Source: Luidia sarsii
Lineage: Eukaryota > Echinodermata > Asteroidea > Paxillosida > Luidiidae
DNA length: 64,000 nt
Direction: 5' to 3'
Assembly (NCBI GenBank): GCA_949987565.1
Contig: OX465120.1
Location: 5,877,087 to 5,941,086, forward strand
How positions within the stretch are numbered: position 1 is the first letter of the stretch; each line of letters starts with the position of its first letter. Shown in pieces: positions 43,001 through 47,378 of the stretch. The notes below the pieces were generated by a model. That model saw only the letters and a list, made by a program, of their open reading frames with translations. It searched no databases and was not told where the DNA came from. Position numbers and translations under genes: made by a program.

Positions 43001-43513
43001 ATCTCAAAATCTCAAAAGTGGGGTTATTCCTCATTATGCTGTGCCGGGTCACAAATGTTATTTATTTGCCGGCCCTACCTTGGAGAGGCGAGATTTCAGG
43101 GATTTCCTGGACCTGAGGGCCTTGCGTTCCAGGTGCTTGAAGCAGACGGAGAGGTTGGACCGCCACTTGGCGTCCGACGCCCTCCTCTTCCTCTTCTTCT
43201 CCTCCCTCCCTGGCGACAGCATCGATGCGGGCCCGGCCGGGGGTCCGAGCGACAGGACCAGATCGGACAACGCCGGTCCCACACTGGGACGCAGCGGGGA
43301 GGGGAACCGCGGATCTCTCCCCTGGACGGGGCCCGTGGCTGCTTGCAGCTTGGCGGCGCGCCGGCCAAATTTCTTGTGGCGCCAACCCGGGCTGGCAGCA
43401 GTCGCTAGGCGGGACAGCGGACGCGGGGACGGGGATGCTGCTGAATCAGCAGAGGGGACACAGATGCAGTCGGCCACATTCTGGGAGCATTCCAAGTTGT
43501 TTGCAGAAGGCAT
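21835..43513 (-). CDS. Unrecognised Ser/Pro-rich protein, 12 chained coding exons
   Basis: Twelve minus-strand exons join with matching phases at every junction: 43513-43079, 41156-41069, 40107-39978, 37960-37824, 37375-37235, 33595-32695, 31485-31254, 28597-28470, 26908-26669, 24703-24588, 24265-23206 and 22048-21835. They total 3,822 nt (1,274 codons) with no internal stop. A last exon is proposed at 20635-20585. The start is the ATG at 43513, eight bases inside an exon whose acceptor follows a pyrimidine tract, so the 5' UTR is probably spliced. The protein is Ser/Pro-rich. It has basic clusters (GREEKKRKRRASDAKWRSN; KIRVRRKYHKRATAARIRP), which suggest nuclear localisation, and acidic segments. 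I see no transmembrane segment or signal peptide. I do not recognise the family. The gene structure is strongly supported; function is unknown. Confidence 0.82.
22205..22345 (+). mobile_element. tRNA-derived SINE head
   Basis: TAGTTGACTATTATTTTGGG, GGCTAGGTAGCTCAGATGGG and CGGGTTCATATCC then AGTCAAAGTTTTCTCTGCC. Same family as 810-935. Confidence 0.72.
22422..22790. mobile_element. MITE family P copy 3
   Basis: TTAAAGGCCCTATACAACAT at the left, TGCTGTATTGAGCCTTTAA at the right, 369 bp, with the usual interior. Confidence 0.78.
22863..23106. mobile_element. MITE family Q, complete copy
   Basis: GGGGCCAATTTCATAGAGTC with GCTTAAGCG is mirrored by CGCTTAAGCGGCTCTATGAA...ATTGGCCCC. It is 244 bp long. 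Fragments are at 11.5 and 21.3 kb. Confidence 0.78.
23206..24265 (-). CDS. Unrecognised Ser/Pro-rich protein, exon 11 (largest)
   Basis: Acceptor GCCTCTAG, donor CTTACAG|GTCAGC, 1,060 nt, phase 1 to 2. It encodes about 353 residues rich in Ser, Pro, Ala, Asp and Glu, including SDDDIVLTILQLEESSRSS near its start. It is GC-rich and clearly compositionally distinct from its introns. The frame stays open past the donor, but only the spliced reading continues in frame with exon 12. Confidence 0.82.
24588..24703 (-). CDS. Unrecognised Ser/Pro-rich protein, exon 10
   Basis: Acceptor GGACACAG, donor AAGGA|GTAAGT, phase 2 to 1. It encodes LLLNEIPQLPEDIITPLLLG and GLHDHRFLEDNQSSR. Confidence 0.78.
24785..24947. 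mobile_element. Foldback element, GGTTTGCGGTGACACC family, copy 1
   Basis: GGTTTGCGGTGACACC and GTGTGGTTCTGAAAAGAACC on the left are mirrored by GGTTCTTTTCAGAACCACAC... and GGTGTCACCGCAAACC on the right, with GACCAGTATGCTCTGG at the centre. Other copies are at 28.7, 51.7 and 55.3 kb. Confidence 0.78.
25069..25585. mobile_element. Diverged MITE with a nested SINE tail
   Basis: Outer ends GGTGCATTCCCACTAG and CTAGTGGAACGCACC are inverted. AATCGCGATCCAC inside links it to the element at 1566-1986. A SINE tail (25449-25552) with CCTGACGTTTCGATCCTAGC sits inside the right half, flanked by the repeated ATTTCCTAGTG, a probable target duplication. Confidence 0.62.
26027..26400 (-). mobile_element. 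tRNA-derived SINE, near full length
   Basis: Reading on the minus strand: tRNA-like head with AGATAGCTCAGATGATAAAA and box B (26335-26357), a body ending in TGTCCTTGTCATTTTGCC, then the tail TTTGAGAAAGGTCCTGC and TCAGTGAGCAGTTTGCAACA. It is collinear with 61165-61495. Confidence 0.78.
26430..26600. mobile_element. Two SINE tails in head-to-head palindrome
   Basis: GACGTTTCGATCCTA...CAGGACCTTTCCCAAAGGC is followed at once by GCCTTTGGGAAAGGTCCT AAGGATCGAAATGTCAG, an inverted pair with a short centre. Confidence 0.7.
26669..26908 (-). CDS. Unrecognised Ser/Pro-rich protein, exon 9
   Basis: Acceptor TTACAAAG, donor ATCAG|GTAAAC, phase 2 to 2. The segment PHLTVAQMLGRQRRASDHK is followed by the acidic GAEDDGEKEDPDNEDAILD. 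Confidence 0.8.
26966..27350. mobile_element. MITE family R copy 1
   Basis: TATGAACATCTAAACCGTGA and AGGGGGTGAAAATGTCATTT on the left mirror AAATGACATTTTCACCCC...TCACGATTTAGATGTTCATA on the right, 385 bp. A second copy is at 41551-41990, and a fragment at about 29175-29300. Confidence 0.78.
27432..27575. mobile_element. Short element family S, copy 1
   Basis: GGATTTCACAAAGCCTTACG...AACTTACGATGGATAACCCATCGTAAGTT with terminal TTGGTGAAACTGACCC. It recurs at 40757-40885 and 52511-52655. It is an interspersed short element with internal hairpins. Confidence 0.72.
27815..27935 (-). mobile_element. tRNA-derived SINE head, decayed
   Basis: TTGAACTGAGACCTCTGG and CCCATCTGAGCTTTCCAGCC, then GGTGGCCTCCCAAAATAGTC and AACTACAGTAGTCTTTG, match the family in reverse. 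Confidence 0.65.
28141..28400 (+). mobile_element. Probable LINE 3' UTR fragment
   Basis: The segment ends ...CCCTGATAAATAATAGATGA followed by (CATGAAATGAAATGAAAATG), a tail form usual for CR1/L2-like LINE 3' ends in invertebrates. No coding part is present. Confidence 0.4.
28470..28597 (-). CDS. Unrecognised Ser/Pro-rich protein, exon 8
   Basis: Acceptor GACCTTAG after a pyrimidine tract, donor GTCTA|GTACGT, phase 0 to 2. It encodes DGHVTKIRVRRKYHKRATA and ARIRPWDPIANKV, a strongly basic motif and the best candidate for a database hallmark of the family. Confidence 0.78.
28694..28950. mobile_element. Foldback element, GGTTTGCGGTGACACC family, copy 2
   Basis: Long inverted repeat: GGTTTGCAGTGACACCATGT on the left, ACATGGTGTCACCGCAAACC on the right, and a central pair of CCAGTATGCTCTGG palindromes around CTCCTGATGAC. 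It starts about 97 bp upstream of the acceptor of exon 8 of the Ser/Pro-rich gene. Confidence 0.78.
29038..29150 (+). mobile_element. SINE 3'-tail fragment
   Basis: TTTGCCTTTGAGAAGGTCCT, GAAACGTCAGGCCCTCTAAC and CATTTTAGTCAGTGAGCAGT then TTGCAACAG. Confidence 0.68.
29708..30167. mobile_element. MITE with GTTCAGACACNGTACT ends
   Basis: CGTTCAGACACCGTACTAAAA at the left is mirrored by GTAGTACCGTGTCTGAAC at the right. The interior holds inverted AGACCGGTCTAC and AAAAGGTCTATC blocks. Confidence 0.68.
31068..31253 (-). mobile_element. LINE 3' fragment (reverse transcriptase C-terminus remnant)
   Basis: Minus-strand translation gives TSAFRHSIKFSGPANWNTLP and LSLRSSTSLNIFKFKLKTHL before a stop at 31068. 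The pattern FSGPxxWNxLPLSLR...FKxxLKTHL is the usual C-terminal end of CR1/L2/Jockey-type reverse transcriptases. It lies directly after the donor of exon 7 of the Ser/Pro-rich gene. Confidence 0.6.
31254..31485 (-). CDS. Unrecognised Ser/Pro-rich protein, exon 7
   Basis: Acceptor CCCAATAG, donor AACAAG|GTACAG, phase 2 to 0. It encodes a basic segment (KKNFSTPHAKRPHLHHPSK; RNKRRKTLFPAEANK). It was identified because a phase-2 to phase-0 exon was needed between exons 6 and 8. A LINE 3' fragment begins directly after the donor. Confidence 0.74.
31667..32655. repeat. 21-bp minisatellite, about 47 units
   Basis: Unit CAAGGCAATGACCAGGGGCA C, highly regular. The end near 32520-32650 has variant units with GACTC and CATAGTGGACAC. 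A period that is a multiple of three leaves several frames open on both strands (for example 323 codons on the minus strand). These are not accepted as genes. It lies in an intron, about 40 bp from the donor of exon 6 of the Ser/Pro-rich gene. Confidence 0.93.
32695..33595 (-). CDS. Unrecognised Ser/Pro-rich protein, exon 6 (large)
   Basis: Acceptor TTTCACAG, donor GGAAAG|GTGAGT, 901 nt, phase 1 to 2. It encodes about 300 residues rich in Ser, Pro, Arg and His, with a small acidic end (EEIPFWNDEER). The donor lies about 40 bp from a 21-bp minisatellite. Confidence 0.8.
33769..33782. repeat. LINE target-site duplication, 3' side
   Basis: ATGGCTATGACTAC, identical to 37068-37081. It lies at the edge of a local GGCTATGG-rich tract that forms the pre-insertion target. 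Confidence 0.85.
33783..37067 (-). mobile_element. Non-LTR retrotransposon (LINE), nearly full length, with target-site duplication
   Basis: A 3.3-kb element in the same orientation as the host gene, in the intron between exons 5 and 6. It is flanked by a perfect 14-bp direct repeat, ATGGCTATGACTAC, at 33769-33782 and 37068-37081. Its 3' end carries a short (TAG)n tail. One long minus-strand frame encodes an apurinic-type endonuclease followed by reverse transcriptase, of the type often annotated as craniofacial-development-protein-2-like. The exact clade (RTE-like or related) is not settled here. Confidence 0.9.
33788..36793 (-). pseudogene. LINE endonuclease/reverse transcriptase ORF with one nonsense codon
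   Basis: The frame opens at 36793 and runs 904 codons to a TGA at 34081-34079, then continues in the same frame without another stop to 33788. Endonuclease landmarks are VATWNIRTM (about residue 27), GLSETRW (about 54), MGDFNAKIG (about 167), DHICISR (about 237) and SSDHHL. Reverse-transcriptase landmarks are KAAGPDEIP (about 515), NYRGIMLLSVPGKVLNR, QAGFRRNRSCADQI, YEKAFDSVDR, VRQGCLLSPFLF and the catalytic DFADD (about 740). The C-terminal domain has LLYGCEAWRTTKTM before the stop, and KWGWIGHTLRKP and GKRKRGRPRNSWRR after it. The stop falls where relatives have a Trp, so it looks like a single TGG-to-TGA change. Confidence 0.85.
37068..37081. repeat. LINE target-site duplication, 5' side
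   Basis: ATGGCTATGACTAC, identical to 33769-33782; marks the 5' boundary of the element. Confidence 0.85.
37235..37375 (-). CDS. Unrecognised Ser/Pro-rich protein, exon 5
   Basis: Acceptor TTGCACAG, donor TGTA|GTAAGT, phase 1 to 1. It includes the segment KSLICYEQGLPDEEELPMSP. It lies just upstream, in gene direction, of the LINE in the next intron. Confidence 0.78.
37437..37745. mobile_element. Foldback element rich in CTAGCCCG
   Basis: CTCGCGCTTAAGG and TACTAGCC(TA)CCGGGCTAGTAA repeat and mirror, ending GGGCTAGTGCTAAGGTCGAG. It lies between exons 4 and 5 of the Ser/Pro-rich gene, about 60 bp upstream of the exon 5 acceptor. Confidence 0.62.
37824..37960 (-). CDS. Unrecognised Ser/Pro-rich protein, exon 4
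   Basis: Acceptor CCCATACAG, donor AAAG|GTCAGA, phase 2 to 1. It encodes a Pro/Glu-rich, probably disordered region beginning HRPSLTPLQADPIPDGEVPE. Confidence 0.72.
39535..39865 (-). mobile_element. MITE family P copy 4 (decayed)
   Basis: Reverse orientation, with GATGGTCATGATAGAATCCT, AATAGTTTATTACTCGCAAG and CATTTGAGCTAGAACCTTCG as landmarks. The ends are eroded. Confidence 0.7.
39978..40107 (-). CDS. Unrecognised Ser/Pro-rich protein, exon 3
   Basis: Acceptor CATCTAG, donor AAAG|GTTAGC, phase 1 to 2. It encodes a charged helical-looking segment with QQLQSVRKEFANRYHRHKNK and KDKEPMACKISKR. Confidence 0.78.
40490..40565 (+). mobile_element. Second type of tRNA-like SINE head
   Basis: GGGTCGGGTGATTAAGATGC then CACGGGTTCAAATCACGCC and a TTTTTTTTTT tract. 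It has box-B-like and weak box-A-like sequence, but unlike the main SINE family no anticodon arm can be folded convincingly. Confidence 0.4.
40757..40885. mobile_element. Short element family S, copy 2
   Basis: GGATTTCACAAAGCCTTACG, TCTTACGATGGATAGTGC and GTTGTGTTGCTTA parallel the copies at 27.4 and 52.5 kb. Confidence 0.68.
41069..41156 (-). CDS. Unrecognised Ser/Pro-rich protein, exon 2
   Basis: Acceptor TTGCCCAG, donor ACAG|GTAATA, phase 0 to 1. It encodes EMIVQNTVQKVQYLEAVF and MLLHQADQNG, which looks amphipathic and helical and is one of the few ordered-looking stretches of the protein. Confidence 0.78.
41551..41990. mobile_element. MITE family R copy 2
   Basis: ACATCTAAACGGTAAAAATG and GGGGTGAAAATGTCATTT on the left, AAATGACATTTTCCGCACCC and TCACGGTTTAGATGTTCATA on the right. 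Confidence 0.76.
41991..42790. other. Intronic sequence with no recognised feature
   Basis: No exon, SINE or TIR element can be supported here. It has scattered ACATGTAC motifs, a C10 run near 42102 and a G10 run near 42768. Confidence 0.4.
42794..43053. mobile_element. MITE with TGTGACCCGGCACA ends
   Basis: The 14-bp terminal repeats TGTGACCCGGCACA and TGTGCCGGGTCACA are exact inverses. A second mirrored block is ATGAGGAATATCCC / GGGTTATTCCTCAT. The element ends only 25 bp from the donor of the first coding exon of the Ser/Pro-rich gene. Confidence 0.82.
43079..43513 (-). CDS. Unrecognised Ser/Pro-rich protein, first coding exon
   Basis: The acceptor is at 43522/43521 and the first ATG at 43513 (AGCATGC, A at -3). 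The donor CCAAG|GTAGGG is at 43079. The exon is GC-rich, unlike its AT-rich surroundings. It encodes an Ala/Pro/Arg-rich region that ends in a Lys/Arg-rich block (GREEKKRKRRASDAKWRS), a plausible nuclear localisation signal. It ends in phase 0. Confidence 0.78.
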
Positions 43514-44099
43514 GCTGTCCTCTACGAAAGGAAATAAAAAATTCAAAGGAAATTGATGAAAGAACAAAAAAACAAAAAAAACACCCACACAAAAACATTC
43601 AAAAATGCATTGTTAGAGTGTCTGATACATGTACATACATGCTTTGATTTAATAGGAATTGGCTATAATTATGATTGTATGCTGACAGGATTGTGCGGAA
43701 TGCAATGCATCTAGATCTGCTCTAGGTGGGCAGAGCTATAGGTCTTTCAAAAAAGGAGTCGGAATTTCTTTGTAAGAGTTGATTTCAGTCTGTTCACTTT
43801 AAGAAGTCGCATGAGTACATCCTTATACCGGTCTGTACTACGTACTGCTGTTCATGTGGAACATGGTGGATTTTGCCACCACTCTTGACTGCTAAGCAAT
43901 AACGACTTAGCCGACTTCTTACTACAAAACTCATTATTACCGCTGTCAATATACTTGTTTAGTCAATAGGGTAAAAGCAGGGGTATTCGACCATTTAAGA
44001 AAAGCCAAACATTTGACCAGCTGTGTATTTTTTGTTATACAGCTGGTCGATTTCCCATCCTGTTTGAAAATACCTGCTTATACATGTACTTACCCTACT

Positions 44100-45180
44100 A
44101 TTACTAGTACTAGTACTAGTAAGCAGTACTATAACTACAGTACGTACTTACAAGTACATATATATATTATTATTAAAGTAATTACTAATTAAGTTATTTT
44201 TAAGTATTACTATTATTAAAGTATTATTATTACTTAGTATTACTATTACAGTATTACTTTAGTAACTAAATAAGACTAAAAGTAAAAGCATTATATTTAC
44301 ATATTTATAGTTATACTCTAGTTCAGTTGATAGTCAATTGTTAGTTATTGACATGACTCAGTTTGATCAATTTTGGAAACTCCAATAGGCCCTATTTGTA
44401 AAGCATAGGCTATACTATAGACTATAGTATATTTTTAGTATTATCATTAGTATTACTTGTATTCCTATTAAAGTATTATTACCTAGTATTATAATTTACA
44501 GTAATACTAATAAATTAGTATAGCATAAACGTGTTAAGGCCAGGCCTTAATAATGCATATGGACTTAATTTGATTTGATTTCATTCGGTATTGACACAAT
44601 ATAATGAAAACAGAAACAGAAGTTATAAATCAAGGAAAACTGTAAGTGTAAGTAGTAGGCCCATAATTTATATAAAAAATATAATAAAACAACTAAAAGT
44701 AAAAAGAAGCACACAGTACTCAGTAGGCCTACAATATCATGAATTTATTCACTATCACTAGTACTGGTACTACTACTACTAGTACTACTACTTACTACTA
44801 CTAGTAGAACTACTACTATACTAGTAGTAGTAGTACTACTACTCACTACTACTAGTAGTAGTACTAGTAAGTAGTAGTTACTAGTAGTACTAGTAGTAGC
44901 ACTACTACTACTAGTACTAGTAGTAGTAGTACTATAGTACTACTAGTAGTAGTACTATAGTACTACTATAGTAGTACAGTAGTACTACTTTACTACTATA
45001 CTAGTACTAGTACTACTATGACAGTACTATTAATAAGTACTAGTACTAGTACTGTAGTAGTACTGGTAGTACTAGTAGTACTAGTCTAGTACTGTACTAC
45101 TACTAGTAGTACTAGTACTAGTACTAGTACTTAGTAGTACTAGTACTAGTAGTACTAGTAGTACTACTACTGAGTATCAC
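44100..45180. repeat. ACTAGT/AGTACT trinucleotide-type simple repeat
   Basis: A long tract of CTA/TAG/GTA permutations, richest at 44755-45175, including the palindromes ACTAGT and AGTACT. The left part (44140-44520) is an AT-rich TATTACTAT variant. It can fold heavily on either strand. Confidence 0.88.
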
Positions 45181-45261
45181 TAGCCTACATCAGTACAAAT
45201 TATAGATCTACATAACTTTACTCTTTAACTTTAGATATGCCATGATGTTTGCGTCGAGGAG

Positions 45262-45352
45262 AATGTTATTCAATCATCAATGAGGTTGTTGCCCTTGCTC
45301 GACTAAGCATTTACCAGTGTTTATCACGTCGAGCAAGGGCAAAAACATTGAA
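45262..45352. repeat. Hairpin with GTTGCCCTTGCTCGAC arms
   Basis: ATTCAATCATCAATGAGG, TTGCCCTTGCTCGAC and GTCGAGCAAGGGCAA ...ATTGAAT form inverted arms. Related pieces are at 52850-52945, 60040-60085 and 61085-61165. Confidence 0.65.
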
Positions 45353-45471
45353 TCTTTACTTTAGCGTAGTTTAGTCTGAGTAACTTGGACCCGACAATTA
45401 AAGTCACCCTTTTTTATCGAATTTTGAAATGTTGAGATTCAGTTGACTGTCGAACTATATATACGTGCATA

Positions 45472-45716
45472 CGTATGAAGCTCAATCCCCGAATAGAATC
45501 CCACACGTTTCAATGGGCGATTTTTGTTGTCCACGGCGGAGCTAACTGTTTCCCTGCAAAATGAACGAAACGCTGTACCCCCTACCCTACCCCCTATCCC
45601 TACCCCTAACCTACCCCCTACCCCTACCCCTACCCCCTACCCCCTACCCCTACCCCTACCCCCTACCCCCACCCCCTACCCACTAATTGAAGATACAATA
45701 AAATATTGAGCTTCAT
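45472..45716. mobile_element. TIR element carrying a CCCTA-rich core
   Basis: TATGAAGCTCAAT at the left and ATTGAGCTTCATA at the right are exact inverses, flanking a C-rich tract (45576-45685) of CCCTAC/CCCCTA units. The complementary strand is a G-rich, quadruplex-capable tract. Confidence 0.7.
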
Positions 45717-45970
45717 ACGTCGGTCTGCATATAATTATATCTCTGACTGTCACCGGATAAAAAGTAAACGCATAACTAGGCTTAGGCTATCTCACTGAAT
45801 CTCTGAGAATCAATGTCGATCACATCTTTAAACTTGCCCAACTGACTCCGTGCTCCAATTCCATCACATAATACCCAACAAAATGGCCGGGAAACTTCTG
45901 CTTTGGGCAAACTAAAACTGCAAAAACCCAATCAAAATGCCGATCGTCCGGTTACAAGAGAAAATCTTTG

Positions 45971-46020
45971 TTTTTATAGTGTGTGGGACGCGCCCATTGT
46001 GTAGTAGCATTCTGATTGGT
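45971..46020 (-). promoter_or_regulatory. Candidate minus-strand promoter (TATA and CCAAT)
   Basis: Read on the minus strand, ACCAATCAGA (46020-46011) is followed about 40 bp later by ACTATAAAAA (45980-45971), with a GC-rich GGGCGCGTCCC between them. Spacing is typical of a core promoter, and transcription would start near 45945. It is placed correctly to drive the minus-strand gene with a spliced 5' UTR. The first exon's donor is not clear. Confidence 0.4.
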
Positions 46021-46338
46021 TAAAAGGTACATGAGGTGAAAATTGAAAAAAAAACTGTGGGTAAGAATATAAAATAATGGTTCGTTTTAACAATCAGTTT
46101 GAACATTCAATTTTAAAGAACACATTTCCGAATACAAAATAATTTGAGATTTAAATTAGGCAGTTCAGTTATCGATGTTGTTTCAATTCAGTAGGAAAAT
46201 ACAGTCCAATAATTTGTGCAGTATGTGAACAGTTTACCTTTCGATGTAATGGTGTAGTCGCATAATTATGCTAATCAGGAAGTAGTGAGCTGAAGAGGGC
46301 GCAAAGCTTAGTAATAGTAGACTGGCATGCAGATACTG

Positions 46339-46593
46339 AGGCCGTTTTCGAAATGAAAGCTCAGGCTTGGGCTCAGGCTTCGTCTCCGTCTGACAAAACC
46401 TGAAAATCCAGGTTGTGGTTTGACTCCGAAGTTGACTGTTTATTTGCTTGATAAGTACAGGGTATTCCCCAAGAAACTGGGGCTAAAGGCTTTAGATGCC
46501 TGTGATATAATTATAACGAGTAAGATAAAAAAAAAAAAAAAAAAAAAACTATGAGCCTAAGCCCGAGCCTAAGCCTTCATTTCGAAAACGGCA
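46339..46593. mobile_element. MITE with GCCGTTTTCGAAATGAA ends
   Basis: AGGCCGTTTTCGAAATGAAAG and TTCATTTCGAAAACGGC are inverses. Subterminal CTCAGGCTTGGGCTCAGGCT pairs with AGCCTAAGCCCGAGCCTAAG. A partial second arm continues to 46736. It lies between the two divergent genes. Confidence 0.74.
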
Positions 46594-47296
46594 GGCACTT
46601 ATCCAAAACCCGGCTGAGGCTCAAGCTCTGGCTTTGCATCTTTCTTTCTTTCGACCATTGTAAAGTACATAATACATGGGTAAAGAAACGAAGCCGGAGC
46701 CGTAGCCTAAGCCCGTTTTGGAAAAGAGGCCCGGATCTGGAAATTATTTTGTATTATAACACTAATAATAGTTATTCGGGAACCGAGTACCTGAATTTAG
46801 AATTCCTCTGGTATACCCGGTTAAGACCAGAGATTCATTGGGAAACAAATTAAAACTGGAAAAAAGCACCTATAGTTGTCAAAAAGGACCTACCCTTTCT
46901 CAGCAATAATATCGCCAGAGAAAACGTCCTTGTCACTTATTGGGATATCTAGTCCTAGATGGACAAAATTAATTTAAGGCGTTTGTTTTTCACTGGTTTT
47001 TGAAAACCAAAGTAACTATAAAATTATCTGCACATCATATTTATTGTAACTCCTCAAATGCAAGGTTGTCGAAAAATGCTAACACATTAAAGGTCCACCC
47101 ACACATCTTTTTACTTAATTGTTTCAATGAGAATGGATGAGTGATTTTAAAGTAATCAATGTCTGCTGCATGTACTGCACACACATGACTGTGACCTCTA
47201 CTACTACATGTATTATTTTTTGGGGGAAATGAAATAAATAATTATTTTGTAACACCCAGCCAAGAGAGGGCGCTATAATTATAAGCGACATCCAAC

Positions 47297-47378
47297 ATGG
47301 CAGCCTGCAGGGAACTTCGACAGGAAAGCGCTCAAGCTTTTTTCGATTCCTTCGATACGGTCCTCTTCGATTGCGATG
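47297..47378 (+). CDS. PGP-like exon 1 (start, HAD motif I)
   Basis: Starts at ATG 47297 (MAACRELRQESAQAF) and ends at GATG|GTAAGT in phase 1, inside the DCDG nucleophile motif, so motif I is split by intron 1. Confidence 0.92.

Noticed and set aside
43225..43647. 140-codon plus-strand frame opposite the first coding exon of the Ser/Pro-rich gene
   Set aside because: It is the antisense shadow of a GC-rich exon whose minus-strand frame has both splice sites and phase continuity.
45576..45685. Interstitial telomere sequence
   Set aside because: Units are CCCTAC and CCCCTA with irregular lengths, not regular CCCTAA, and the tract is enclosed by the inverted ends of a small element.
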